Source: an uncultured Hungatella sp.
GTDB lineage: Bacteria > Bacillota > Clostridia > Lachnospirales > Lachnospiraceae
Direction: 5' to 3'
Assembly (NCBI GenBank): GCA_949879795.1
Contig: CATLBR010000002.1
Span: 93,107-157,106 of the forward strand
DNA length: 64,000 nucleotides
The notes under the pieces were generated by a model. That model did no database searches. It had not been told where the DNA came from and saw nothing but the letters and a program-made list of their open reading frames with translations. The position numbers and the translations under genes were made by a program. Of this stretch, positions 24,381 through 33,404 are shown one piece after another; position 1 is the first letter of the stretch; the number at the start of each line of letters is the position of its first letter.

Positions 24381-25679
24381 ATGATTGCACTTGTCGGTTT
24401 TCTTATGATTTTCCTCATCGTTCTTCTTCTTTTGAAAGGAAAGATGTCTCCCATCGTGGTTCTCGCCCTGATTCCCACTGTGGCCGCTCTGATTCTGGGA
24501 TATGATTCCAAATCTGTGGCGGGATTTATCAAAGACGGTATAGGGACCACCACCAGCAACGGTATTCTGTTTATTTTCTCTGTCATTTACTTTGGCGTAA
24601 TGTCCGACACCGGAATGTTTGACGTGATCGTAAACTTCCTGGTAAAGAAGGCAGGCAGCAATGTCATCGCCGTCACCGTGGCCACCGCCATCATCGCCAC
24701 CATCGCTCACCTGGACGGAACTACAGCGACAACAGTCCTCATCACCATCCCTGCCCTGTACCCTGTGTACAAGAGGATGAATATCGATTCCAAGATTCTT
24801 TTGTGTCTGACAGGCGCATGCATGGGTGTTATGAACCTGCTACCCTGGGGCGGACCAGTAGCCCGGGCCGCCACTGTTCTATCCATGGATGCCAACGAGC
24901 TGTGGCATATTCTCATCCCCATTCAAGCTGTGGGATTTATCTTTAATATTGTAATCGCCGTTCTCCTTGGTATGTATGCCGTCAAGCACGGCGCCGGCAG
25001 TGGAAAAGGCGAGGAGATCCAGGTTGACCAAAAATCCCAGGAAGAGGAAACTGCTCTCCGCCGCCCAAAACTGCTGTTCTTCAACTTGCTTCTTACTGTA
25101 GGACTCATCGCGGTTCTCTCAGTGGGATACATAACCAGCTATGTGGCTTTCCTTCTGGCTCTGAGCCTGGCCCTGGCTGTCAACTATCCTGACTTAAAGC
25201 TTCAGGACAAACTGATCAAGAAACACGCCCCCGCCGCCCTGATGATCTCCGCCACACTGTTCGCGGCCGGCGCCATGGTGGGAATCTTTGACGGAACTGG
25301 CATGCTCACAGAGATGGCCAACACCATCATGGCCGTTATCCCCGGTTTCCTTGGACGATTTATACACATTATTTTCGGTATTTTAGCCCTGCCTCTTGGA
25401 CTGTGCATCGGTACCGACGCTTATTTCTACGGAATCATGCCCCTGGTTATGCAGGTAGGCGAGACCTACGGCGTCGCCTCCTTAAGCACTGCCCTGACCA
25501 TGGTAATCGGAAAAAATCTGGCCCTCATGGTGAGTCCTCTGGTTCCCGCCACCTACCTGGCTATCGGCCTCACCAACACAGAGTTAAAAGATCACATGAA
25601 ATTCAGCATTCCCATTTACTGGGTCGTCAGTGTCTGCATGGTGATCATCGGAGTCATTTTTACCGTCATTCCTATCTGA
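24381..25679 (+). CDS. CitMHS family citrate-metal symporter
   Basis: A 432-residue transporter with about 12 membrane helices. It matches the CitMHS family (citrate taken up with Mg2+ or Ca2+ and protons): the N-terminal helices, the SVAGFIKDGIGTTTSNGILF segment, the hairpin AHLDGTTATTVLITIPALYP, and near the end GLCIGTDAYFYGIMPL. Length is normal. AGAGGGG precedes the ATG. A two-component system follows after a strong terminator and its own promoter, which suggests that citrate or a related acid controls this gene. No citrate lyase gene is in the window. Confidence 0.9.
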   Translation: MIALVGFLMIFLIVLLLLKGKMSPIVVLALIPTVAALILGYDSKSVAGFIKDGIGTTTSNGILFIFSVIYFGVMSDTGMFDVIVNFLVKKAGSNVIAVTVATAIIATIAHLDGTTATTVLITIPALYPVYKRMNIDSKILLCLTGACMGVMNLLPWGGPVARAATVLSMDANELWHILIPIQAVGFIFNIVIAVLLGMYAVKHGAGSGKGEEIQVDQKSQEEETALRRPKLLFFNLLLTVGLIAVLSVGYITSYVAFLLALSLALAVNYPDLKLQDKLIKKHAPAALMISATLFAAGAMVGIFDGTGMLTEMANTIMAVIPGFLGRFIHIIFGILALPLGLCIGTDAYFYGIMPLVMQVGETYGVASLSTALTMVIGKNLALMVSPLVPATYLAIGLTNTELKDHMKFSIPIYWVVSVCMVIIGVIFTVIPI

Positions 25680-25713
25680 TTTTTGTTGACTCTGCCGGAT
25701 ACTCCGCGGCAGT

Positions 25714-25752
25714 GCAGGGGCTTTTTAAACCGAAGCCCCTGCTCCGTTTTTT
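25714..25752 (+). terminator. Intrinsic terminator after the citrate transporter
   Basis: GCAGGGGCTT (25714-25723) pairs perfectly with AAGCCCCTGC (25733-25742) and is followed, after four bases, by a run of seven T at 25746-25752. Confidence 0.9.
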
Positions 25753-25764
25753 TCACCTTTATTT

Positions 25765-25793
25765 TTGTCATTTCCACTGAAATACGTTATAAT
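25765..25793 (+). promoter_or_regulatory. Sigma-A promoter of the two-component operon
   Basis: TTGTCA (25765-25770), an exact 17-bp spacer and a perfect TATAAT (25788-25793) lie 34 bp before the response-regulator ATG and directly after the terminator of the transporter gene. Confidence 0.78.
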
Positions 25794-25827
25794 GGTAACA
25801 ACCACCACATGAATCGAGGATCCGATT

Positions 25828-26523
25828 ATGGCAAACGAACGAATATTAATAGTAGATGACGAGCTGGCCATCCGTATGGCTCTCAAAACCGCCTTCTCCA
25901 GGGAAGGTATGACCGTCCAGGAGGCCGCCTGCGGAACCGAGGCCCTCAGCTTTTTATCTTCCTGTAGATTTGACCTGATCGTCCTGGATATCATGATGCA
26001 GGACATCGACGGCTATGCCATTCTGCAGAAACTGAGAGCTGACGGCATCATGACGCCGGTTCTCATGCTCAGCGGCAGACAGGAAGAGACAGATCAGGTC
26101 CTCGGACTGGGACTGGGTGCGGATGATTATCTGACAAAACCGTTTCATCTGGCTGTCCTCATTCAGAAGGCCAAAGCCCTCATCCGCCGCAGCAGCGTTT
26201 ACAACAGCCAGAAATCTTCCGGCGGCCTGGTGGTGGGACCTTTCCGCTTTGACACCATGAAGCTGGAATGCTATAAAAATGACCGCCTGTTAAAGCTCAC
26301 CGCCAGAGAGCTGGTGCTGTTTCGCTTCTTTTTAGAGCACCCGGGACAGACCTTTACCAAGGAACAGCTTTATCACCAGGTATGGAATGAATATGTTGTA
26401 GACGACAATACCATTATGGTCTATATAAAACGTCTGAGAGAAAAAATAGAAGACGACAACAAAAAACCGGTGTATCTGAAAACCATCCGGGGAATAGGAT
26501 ATGTTTTTGATGGAAAAACTTAA
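25828..26523 (+). CDS. OmpR/PhoB family response regulator
   Basis: A 231-residue regulator. The receiver domain (1-115) has the acidic pair in ILIVDDE, the phospho-acceptor in LIVLDIMM (about Asp54), the Ser in MLSGR, and the Lys in YLTKPF. The C-terminal winged helix (130-231) is of the OmpR type: LTARELVLFRFFLEHPGQTF, TIMVYIKRLREKI, and the closing IRGIGYVFDG. Its stop overlaps the start of the kinase gene by about 23 bp, so the two are co-translated. Its likely targets are itself and the citrate transporter next door; this is inference from position. Confidence 0.95.
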   Translation: MANERILIVDDELAIRMALKTAFSREGMTVQEAACGTEALSFLSSCRFDLIVLDIMMQDIDGYAILQKLRADGIMTPVLMLSGRQEETDQVLGLGLGADDYLTKPFHLAVLIQKAKALIRRSSVYNSQKSSGGLVVGPFRFDTMKLECYKNDRLLKLTARELVLFRFFLEHPGQTFTKEQLYHQVWNEYVVDDNTIMVYIKRLREKIEDDNKKPVYLKTIRGIGYVFDGKT

Positions 26524-28672
26524 AAAACAATTTTTTGTACTCTGTGCGGCCGGCGCCCTCTCTGCCTCTTTTATAATCACCGTGAGTCTTTCCTTCTACC
26601 GTAGCTATCAGAGGGAATTGATTGAGACAGAGCAGCAGCAGCTTCTGACCATGGCCCAGACTGTCGGAAAAAGCCTGGTAAATTATATTCAGCAGGAGCT
26701 GGAGACTCTTGACCTGTATTTCGGATCCATCCAATCCCATGCACCGGAGGAAACCTATGAGGATCTGTACATAGCTTCCTCCTCCTTCCTGCGGCAGAAA
26801 GGGGACATCTATGAGGCCATGGCCTGTTACACCTTAGACGGCGTCCTTTTGTTCCAGGAGGGAGATTGGGATTTTCACTGTCCGGATACACCCTCATCCC
26901 CAGACCGGCATGCCATGATCTGCGGCAAACAGCTTACGAAGAAGGGCTGGTATCAGCTGTTTCTCTCCCGGGATTTTCTGTGGCAGAACTCTCTCTGCCG
27001 CATCGTGTACGCCATGAATCTAAATGAACTATATGAACAGATCGTGGCCCCTGTCCAGATCGGCCAGGGCGGCTACTCCATCGTCAAGGACAGTAACCTG
27101 GATATCATTATGCACCATGCACAGGACCAGATCGGCATCGATGCCGTCTACGACAGAAGCCGCCTCTATCCCCAGCTGGATCTGACGGATCTTTTCTCCT
27201 GGATCTCCCTGCAACAGACCCAGCCGGAAGGCCTGAGCGTTATCGATTCTTACGTGTGGGACAACCCCCAGCTGCCTCCCCAGAGGCGGATCGTAGCTTA
27301 CACCACCATCCTGCTTCCCGGGGAAGAGTGGATTGTCAACTCCACTCTCCCTCTCCAGGAACTGGATCGACCTCTGACTCATATGATGCAGCGCCTGATA
27401 ATCATGAGTGCATTTTTTTTACTGCTTCTTGTGGTTTTCGTCTATCTTATGACCAGAAGTCTGGACAGGGCAGAGACACAGAGGCGGCAGATAGCCTACT
27501 TAAAAGAAATCAACGACGGTATGGAACTTCTCCGCCGCAAGGACGAAGAACTGCAGCGCTATCATCAGATGCAGTCCATCGGCCAGATGAGCAGCCACAT
27601 TGCCCATGAATTTAACAACTATCTGACTCCTGTGATGATCTACGGGGAAATTCTGGAGAATGACACTTCCATCAGCTCCCAGAATCAGGAACTGATCCAT
27701 GGTATCATAGGATCTGTAGAACAGGCTGCCGCTCTGTCCAGAAAACTCCTGGATTTCAGCCGACAGGACAACTACGGTCCTCTGACAGAGCAGGATCTGG
27801 CAGAAGAGACCTGTCAGGCCTCCCAGGTGATCAGCCGTATGGCGCCGGACCACGTCACGGTTCACACGGAGATTCCGGATACCCGGCTTCTCGTCCGGGG
27901 AAATAAAGGAATGATGAACCATCTGCTCTTAAATCTCTGCAACAACGCCTTCCACGCCATGGATGACAGAGGAGGAACTCTGACTATCCGCCTTGAACAG
28001 ACCGGTGAGAATCAGGCAGTGCTGTCTGTGGCGGACACTGGCTGCGGCATCGCTGCAGAAGTCCTGGACAGCATCTTTGAACCCTTCTACACCACCAAGC
28101 GCAGCGGAAAAGGCACCGGTCTTGGGCTGTCCGTGGTAAGAAATGTGATGAATTCTGTGGGCGGCCAGGTGCGGTTGGAAAGCCAGGTAGGGGCGGGAAC
28201 CACGTTCTACCTCTCCTTTCCCCTGATTTCCTCCTCCCTGCCCCTCTCTGGATCCAGAAAAAAGGCTCGCCAGCTGATCATCGTAGACGACGATGCTGCG
28301 CTTTTAAAGTCTCTCAAGGCCATGGTGAAGCGCATCTCAGCCGCTGAACAGGAACATGAGGGAATTTCTGTCCCTGTTCAGACAGAATGCTATGACCACC
28401 CTGCCGCCGTCCTCTCTCTCCTAGAGCGGAATAAAGACTGCTGCGACATTCTGCTCACCGACTACTCTATGCCCTCTGTCAACGGGCTGGAACTGGCCCA
28501 GATGGTCCGCCGGATAAATCCCCATATTTTTCTGGTGCTGATGAGCGGTTCAGGAAACAAACAGTTCGAGGAATACCTGAAAAACGGCGTCATCGACTGT
28601 TATATCGACAAGACCCAGCTGGCTGGAAAACTTCCTTACCTGCTGTTTAACACGAAACTCCGGGGCAGGTAG
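26501..28672 (+). CDS. Hybrid sensor histidine kinase with C-terminal receiver
   Basis: A 723-residue membrane kinase. Two membrane segments (about 10-30 and 300-318) enclose a 270-residue extracytoplasmic sensor region with a Cache-like look. A short coiled linker leads to the H-box SSHIAHEFNNYLTPVMIYGE (His near residue 369). The ATPase domain has NLCNNAFHAM, DTGCGI, and GKGTGLGLSVV. After it comes a receiver domain (about 590-715) with LIIVDDD, the acceptor in LLTDYSMP and a late Lys in IDKTQ. The HEFNN type is common in DctB-like sensors of organic acids. A separate OmpR regulator plus a built-in receiver suggests a more complex phosphate flow than in CitAB. Confidence 0.93.
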   Translation: MFLMEKLKKQFFVLCAAGALSASFIITVSLSFYRSYQRELIETEQQQLLTMAQTVGKSLVNYIQQELETLDLYFGSIQSHAPEETYEDLYIASSSFLRQKGDIYEAMACYTLDGVLLFQEGDWDFHCPDTPSSPDRHAMICGKQLTKKGWYQLFLSRDFLWQNSLCRIVYAMNLNELYEQIVAPVQIGQGGYSIVKDSNLDIIMHHAQDQIGIDAVYDRSRLYPQLDLTDLFSWISLQQTQPEGLSVIDSYVWDNPQLPPQRRIVAYTTILLPGEEWIVNSTLPLQELDRPLTHMMQRLIIMSAFFLLLLVVFVYLMTRSLDRAETQRRQIAYLKEINDGMELLRRKDEELQRYHQMQSIGQMSSHIAHEFNNYLTPVMIYGEILENDTSISSQNQELIHGIIGSVEQAAALSRKLLDFSRQDNYGPLTEQDLAEETCQASQVISRMAPDHVTVHTEIPDTRLLVRGNKGMMNHLLLNLCNNAFHAMDDRGGTLTIRLEQTGENQAVLSVADTGCGIAAEVLDSIFEPFYTTKRSGKGTGLGLSVVRNVMNSVGGQVRLESQVGAGTTFYLSFPLISSSLPLSGSRKKARQLIIVDDDAALLKSLKAMVKRISAAEQEHEGISVPVQTECYDHPAAVLSLLERNKDCCDILLTDYSMPSVNGLELAQMVRRINPHIFLVLMSGSGNKQFEEYLKNGVIDCYIDKTQLAGKLPYLLFNTKLRGR

Positions 28673-28679
28673 ACTCTGT

Positions 28680-28721
28680 AAAAAGAACATTTCCAAAATA
28701 TCCCCTGGAAATGTTCTTTTT
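28680..28721. terminator. Bidirectional intrinsic terminator
   Basis: A perfect 15-bp stem: AAAAAGAACATTTCC (28680-28694) with GGAAATGTTCTTTTT (28707-28721). The A-rich and T-rich ends give T-runs on both strands, so it can serve the kinase gene and the convergent HAD gene. Confidence 0.92.
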
Positions 28722-28757
28722 AGCGAGGAAATCGATCCCCCTCTTCAACCTCCCCCA

Positions 28758-29591
28758 TCAGATCAGGCCCAGATGTTCGAAGCCCTTGTAAAGACCATCC
28801 TTATCCACATCGTCTGTGATATAATCCGCCATTGCTTTTATCTCGTCTCCCCCGCTGCCCATGGCCACACCCACGGCACAGTACTCCAGCATAGGGATAT
28901 CGATCTTGGCGTCACCGAAAGCTATGGTGTCCTCCTGTTTTGCCCCGAGGTACTCCAAAAGATGCTCAATGGCATTGGCCTTGGTGATATCCTTCACTCC
29001 CAAATCTCCAAAAAGCGCCGTCTCCCCCGCGCCTCCCCAGGTTCCGCTCTGCATATCCGGAAACGCATCCCGCGCGTCAAGAAAATCCTGATAGCTTTCC
29101 AAAATGTAGCTGATTTTGTTGAGATCGTCACGGTAAAGCTCCCCGCCGAATATCATATCCGGAAACGCGTCCCGCACCGTAAGATTTTCTGAATCCAACT
29201 TGCCCTTTCTCCTGCTGTACTCCTGCATCACAGGTTCCCCCGCCTTCTCAAAGTTCTCGCTGGCAAACAGGCCATTGTTGCTCTCCAGGTAAAATTCCAG
29301 CCCCCTGCCGTGAAGCCAGTCCACGATCTTTTTGGCCTGCTCCGCTGTGATCAGCTGATGCATCACCACATGTCCGTGATCCTCCACATAGCTTCCGTTT
29401 CCGCCGATCATCCCGTCCAGGCCGATATCCCAAATATTTTTATACACCTCCGCCTTGCTGCGCCCGGTGCTGATGTACACCCGGTGGCCGTTTGCCCTTG
29501 CTCTGCGCACGGCCTCAACCGCCGACTCAGGCAGTTTTCCCTCATAGTCCACCAGGGTTCCGTCCACATCGATAAAAATAATTTTGCTCAT
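28758..29591 (-). CDS. Cof-type HAD phosphatase
   Basis: A 277-residue HAD hydrolase of the Cof/YbiV type (IIB cap). Motif I is DVDGTLVDY with nucleophile and acid Asp, motif II is the Ser/Thr in ISTGRS, the cap region starts near GGNGSYV, and motif IV is IAFGDAKIDIPMLE, which binds Mg2+. Family members remove phosphate from sugar phosphates, FMN or PLP; the substrate here is unknown. GGAG lies before ATG 29591. It is convergent with the kinase gene across the shared terminator. Confidence 0.92.
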   Translation of the reverse strand: MSKIIFIDVDGTLVDYEGKLPESAVEAVRRARANGHRVYISTGRSKAEVYKNIWDIGLDGMIGGNGSYVEDHGHVVMHQLITAEQAKKIVDWLHGRGLEFYLESNNGLFASENFEKAGEPVMQEYSRRKGKLDSENLTVRDAFPDMIFGGELYRDDLNKISYILESYQDFLDARDAFPDMQSGTWGGAGETALFGDLGVKDITKANAIEHLLEYLGAKQEDTIAFGDAKIDIPMLEYCAVGVAMGSGGDEIKAMADYITDDVDKDGLYKGFEHLGLI

Positions 29592-29702
29592 AAAGCTCTT
29601 CTCCTCTTTCAGTATGTTTGACCATATAATATTATATTCTTGTGGGTTTCTCTATCAGAAAATGGTCCTAAACTATAAAAATATGGCCGAATCCTCCTGC
29701 CG

Positions 29703-30515
29703 TCAGGGATGCTTCCAGGCGCTGTCCGGAGTATTGGAAAAAAATCTTTTTCCGTCTTCATATCCCTGAAAGATACGTCTTCTGGCTCCCTCTGTGGAAA
29801 AGTCCAAAGTTCCCGTCACAAAATCCCCCTGATCTTCCGACGGAATAATCTGAGCTATGGCCGCCCCCGGAAAATCGGTCTCATCCACCAGTCCCTGTCT
29901 GTTTAAATGAACCACCAGAAAGTCTCTGTAACCTGCATTGTATAAAGGCTTCACAGGCACGTTGTCCTTCAGCCCTCCATCAAGGTACAAGCAGCTGCCA
30001 AATTTTACCGGTCCGAAGATCCCAGGCAGAGCCGATGTGGCCAAAAGAATAGTTTCCATGTCGTTCTGTTTCATCCCTGTCATATTAATATAGTCCACCA
30101 GATTTGCGGTGGTGTTATAGCACGCCGCATAACAGGGCATCTGTCTGTCCTGAATTTTTTTCACATCCAGTTCCCTGCGTATAATCTCTATCAGACCTTC
30201 CCTGGTAAACATCCCCTCCTTCAGTACATCCGCCGTCTCCGCGATAAGTCCGTTCTCCACCAGCTCTTCAAGGCCCATTAGCAATGATTTCTTGCCCGGG
30301 GTCAAGATTTTCTCCTGCGACATAGACAGCCATATCCGTTCAGCCGCTTCATAATCCCCCTGGGCGAACAGTGCGCCATTGAGCCCTCCCACGGAAGTTC
30401 CTGCAACGGCCGCGATGGCTTCTTCCACGCCATACTCTCTCATGGCCTTCCACACACCTATCTCATAGGCGCCCTTTCCCCCTCCTCCCGCGAGGATCAA
30501 TGCGGTTCCTTTCAT
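29703..30515 (-). CDS. Patatin-like phospholipase/lipid acyl hydrolase
   Basis: A 270-residue patatin family enzyme. The oxyanion loop GGGGKGAYEIG lies at about 10-20, the nucleophile Ser41 is in GTSVGG, and the catalytic Asp is in the DGG of YLDGGLKDN, so the Ser-Asp dyad is complete. There is no signal peptide, so it acts inside the cell or as a secreted effector by another route. AAAGGAG precedes the ATG. It lies upstream of the HAD gene by 111 bp, but a functional link is not evident. Confidence 0.92.
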   Translation of the reverse strand: MKGTALILAGGGGKGAYEIGVWKAMREYGVEEAIAAVAGTSVGGLNGALFAQGDYEAAERIWLSMSQEKILTPGKKSLLMGLEELVENGLIAETADVLKEGMFTREGLIEIIRRELDVKKIQDRQMPCYAACYNTTANLVDYINMTGMKQNDMETILLATSALPGIFGPVKFGSCLYLDGGLKDNVPVKPLYNAGYRDFLVVHLNRQGLVDETDFPGAAIAQIIPSEDQGDFVTGTLDFSTEGARRRIFQGYEDGKRFFSNTPDSAWKHP

Positions 30516-30648
30516 ATTTATATATCTCCTTTCAAATTGCCTTTCTCATTTTGGACATCTTGGGACATCCCAATCACATCCCCCAGTCCTGATAATATAA
30601 TATCTTATGAAGCTGCAAATAAAAAGGGGATACAGACGAATAATTATG

Positions 30649-30677
30649 TTTACAAATCGCTAAAAAGTTGTTAAAAT
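30649..30677 (+). promoter_or_regulatory. Probable promoter of the SGNH lipoprotein gene
   Basis: TTTACA (30649-30654), a 17-bp spacer and TAAAAT (30672-30677) lie about 58 bp before the ATG, in an AT-rich stretch. Confidence 0.5.
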
Positions 30678-30734
30678 TAAGTTAAGATATCCCACATGTT
30701 GACCTGCTTTGATTACCCATAATGGAGGTTCATT

Positions 30735-31553
30735 ATGAAAAGAAGTGACAAACTGTTATCTCTTTTTCTTATCACTACACTGCTCTGCTGCACCACTTCT
30801 TGTAAAAATGCCAACACGGTTCCCCTCATGGACTTTCAGGAGAAGGTGGAATGGAAAGTGCCTGACCCTGCTGTGGGCAAAAGACCGAAGATCCTCTTTG
30901 TGGGAAACAGTCACACCTATTACAACAATCTCTCCACTATGTTTGTAAATATTATAGATGCCTCCGGCTACAAATCCAGTGTCCGCGAACTCTCCTCGGG
31001 ATACTACACACTGAAGCAGTTTGCCGACACGGAGAATCAAGGAGGCAAACTGCTGGATAAAACTCTGACGGAACAGTCCTGGGACTTCGTCATACTGCAG
31101 GAACACACCACCAGTTCTCTGTCTTCTGTCGCCGAGGAAGAGATGTTTCCCTCTTCACGGATTCTGGACAAAAAGATAAAGCAGGCAGGCGGACAGACGG
31201 CCTTTCTCATGACATGGACTCCCAAAAAGGGAATCAAAGGTCAGAAACCTGAACAGGTTCAATCTGACATTGCCAACACATACATGACTATCGCCGAGGA
31301 GCTGAATGATCTGGTGATACCTGCAGGAATCAGCTTCATGAGATGCACCAAGCTGTATCCGGATATCGAGCTGTGGGATCCTGACGGCCAGCATCCATCC
31401 CCGGAAGGCTCCTATCTGACAGCCTGCACTATCTATGCCGTCATTTTTCAGGAGTCCCCGGAAAATTGCTCCTACACCGGCGATCTCGATAAAGACCTGG
31501 CGCTGAAGCTACAGACCATCGCGGCGGAAACCGTTCTGAATTCAACGGAATAG
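30735..31553 (+). CDS. SGNH/GDSL hydrolase-like lipoprotein
   Basis: A 272-residue surface lipoprotein. The signal peptide ends at the lipobox TTSC with Cys23. The mature part is an SGNH-type hydrolase: block I FVGNSHTYYNN (Ser59 in GNSH instead of GDS), block III-like DFVILQEHTTS, and block V DPDGQHPSPEGSYL with the Asp-His pair. Such proteins deacylate sugars or lipids at the cell surface. GGAGG lies 6 bp before ATG 30735. It stands alone between divergent and convergent neighbours. Confidence 0.85.
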   Translation: MKRSDKLLSLFLITTLLCCTTSCKNANTVPLMDFQEKVEWKVPDPAVGKRPKILFVGNSHTYYNNLSTMFVNIIDASGYKSSVRELSSGYYTLKQFADTENQGGKLLDKTLTEQSWDFVILQEHTTSSLSSVAEEEMFPSSRILDKKIKQAGGQTAFLMTWTPKKGIKGQKPEQVQSDIANTYMTIAEELNDLVIPAGISFMRCTKLYPDIELWDPDGQHPSPEGSYLTACTIYAVIFQESPENCSYTGDLDKDLALKLQTIAAETVLNSTE

Positions 31554-31623
31554 AGGATTTCCCCTGCCTTACCGTACCAGGGCGGACCGCGTCAGCGGCA
31601 TATTCCCTTCTCTCTACATTCTT

Positions 31624-31663
31624 AAAAAAAAGGACTGACGGAAATCCACTTTCTGCCAGTCCT
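31624..31663 (-). terminator. Intrinsic terminator of the coiled-coil gene
   Basis: On the minus strand the stem AGGACTG/CAGTCCT (31631-31637 with 31657-31663), extended by partly paired AGAAA/TTTC, is followed by eight T residues (A-run 31624-31631 on the plus strand). It lies 24 bp after the gene's stop. Confidence 0.82.
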
Positions 31664-31686
31664 CTATTTATGTATACAGATTTTTT

Positions 31687-32559
31687 CTATATTTCTTCCA
31701 GAAGGGCCAGTTCCTCAATCTCCGAAACCGTTCCTGCCGCAGACACGGACTCCCAACCGCTTGCCTGAGTTTTTTCGGCCTGTGACTCTGTAAATCGCAC
31801 CTCTCCGTTTGCAGCCCGCCTGTCAGCCTCTCTGGACTGCTCCGCCTGAGAAACAACTGCTCGATAAGCCTCGCGCCCTCTCACCCGGGCAGCCTGTTCT
31901 TCTACTCTTTCCAGATTCGCCGCAGTGATAACTTCACCCGCAGTATCCCCATCCATCTCCCGAACCGGCCGTTTGTAGATGATTCCTGCCTCTCTCGCCC
32001 AGTAGCGCTGCTTCTGCTCTTCCTCTATCCGCTTCTCCTCGAAGTACTCATCCTCCTGACGCTCTCTTTCCCGCCTCTCCTGGTTGAGCCTTTCTCTCTC
32101 CTTTTTCTCCTGTTCCTTCCTCTTTTTTCTGGCTATCTCCCTCTGCTTCTTTTCCTTCTCTGTCTGGCTGGGCTTTCTTCTGAGAGTGGGGGCGGCAGAC
32201 TCCTCTGCAGCCTTGGTCTGTGCCATACGGATCATCTTGGCATCCAGATCCTCGTCTTTCGCCGCCGCTATCTCCGCCATCTTTTCAGTCTTGACCCGCT
32301 CCGCTTCCTCCCTGGTTCTGCACTGCTTTAAACGGTTCTCATAGGCCTCTCTCTCCCTCTCTATAGCTATGGCCTCCCTGTAAAGCTCCGGCGCATACCG
32401 CCTGAGGAACTCTTTCTCAGAGGCAGTGAGACGTCCCCCTCCTCTCAGCTTCCGCTTGATCCGCTCCAGCTTTCTGCGGATAACCGCCTGGTTTTTCGTT
32501 GTCTTATCGGACGACAGCAGCTTTATCGTGCCCGGATTGGCGCCATTTACCATCTTCAT
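31687..32559 (-). CDS. Highly charged coiled-coil protein of unknown function
   Basis: A 290-residue soluble protein packed with Arg, Glu and Lys. Residues about 25-115 are helical with basic patches (IRRKLERIKRKLRGGGRLTA). Residues about 130-185 are an almost unbroken charged helix (REIARKKRKEQEKKERERLN). The last 80 residues are less charged and end in EIEELALLEEI. There is no signal peptide, membrane helix or known domain. A GGGGTGAG site precedes the ATG and a terminator follows the stop, so it is a single-gene unit just after pxpA. It may be a structural or nucleic-acid-binding protein; this is a guess from charge alone. Confidence 0.75.
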   Translation of the reverse strand: MKMVNGANPGTIKLLSSDKTTKNQAVIRRKLERIKRKLRGGGRLTASEKEFLRRYAPELYREAIAIEREREAYENRLKQCRTREEAERVKTEKMAEIAAAKDEDLDAKMIRMAQTKAAEESAAPTLRRKPSQTEKEKKQREIARKKRKEQEKKERERLNQERRERERQEDEYFEEKRIEEEQKQRYWAREAGIIYKRPVREMDGDTAGEVITAANLERVEEQAARVRGREAYRAVVSQAEQSREADRRAANGEVRFTESQAEKTQASGWESVSAAGTVSEIEELALLEEI

Positions 32560-32628
32560 ATTCTCACCCCGTATTCCTGTGCTTATCCACGAGAGTTCCT
32601 ATGAAGTATTTCGACTCGAATGCCCATA

Positions 32629-33399
32629 TTATAAGTCAAGAGCCGCCAAAGGGCGGATCTCTATACCTTCCCGCGCAAAGGCCTGCCGAATCTTTTCCAC
32701 AAACGCCAGAGCCTGGGCCCCGTCGCCGTGAACACAGACCGAGTCTGCTTTGATCGTGATATCCTTCCCTGTAACCGCTGTCACCTTTTTCTCTTTCACC
32801 ATCCGAACCACGCGGCGGATAGCCAACTCCTCGTCAGTGATCATGGCTCCTTCTTTCCTACGGTCCACCAGGGTGCCGTCCTCCTCATATCCTCTGTCGG
32901 CAAACACCTCCTGAGCCGTGGGAAGCCCCATATCCATGGCTGCCCTGGCCAGCTGCCCTCCGGACAGAGCCAGAACAATAAGATTGGGATCAAATTCTTT
33001 GATCCCTTCACAGATCCCGCGGGACAGCTGATAGTCCCTGGCCGCCATGTTGTACAGCGCCCCATGGGGCTTCACATGCTGAAGCTGTATCCCCCTGGCC
33101 CTGCAGAATCCATACAGAGCCCCCAGTTGATACAGAACATAAGACTTGGCCTCCCCGGGCGTCACACTCATATTCCTTCTTCCAAACCCCATGAGATCCG
33201 GAAAGCCGGGATGCGCACCCACTCTCACCCCCGCCTCTTTTGCCATAGCCACAGTCCGCTCCATGACCACCGGATCCGAAGCGTGATACCCGCATGCCAC
33301 GTTGGCAGAAGAAATCAGAGGAATCACCTTATCGTCCATTCCCAGAGTATACCGCCCAAAGCTCTCCCCCAGATCACTGTTCAAGTCCACACAATACAT
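32629..33399 (-). CDS. pxpA: 5-Oxoprolinase subunit A (LamB/YcsF family)
   Basis: A 256-residue PxpA/YcsF protein, normal in length. PxpABC opens 5-oxoproline (pyroglutamate) to glutamate with ATP. The signature DLNSDLGESFGRYTLGMD opens the chain, followed by NVACGYHASDP, GAHPGFPDLMGFGRR, VKPHGALYN and, late, VCVHGDGAQA. I chose ATG 33399 (AAAGG 10 bp upstream) over the GTG 33408 in frame. It is the last gene of an operon with the transporter, pxpB, pxpC, accB and accC, and lies 5 bp after accC. Confidence 0.95.
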   Translation of the reverse strand: MYCVDLNSDLGESFGRYTLGMDDKVIPLISSANVACGYHASDPVVMERTVAMAKEAGVRVGAHPGFPDLMGFGRRNMSVTPGEAKSYVLYQLGALYGFCRARGIQLQHVKPHGALYNMAARDYQLSRGICEGIKEFDPNLIVLALSGGQLARAAMDMGLPTAQEVFADRGYEEDGTLVDRRKEGAMITDEELAIRRVVRMVKEKKVTAVTGKDITIKADSVCVHGDGAQALAFVEKIRQAFAREGIEIRPLAALDL

Positions 33400-33404
33400 C
33401 TTTA

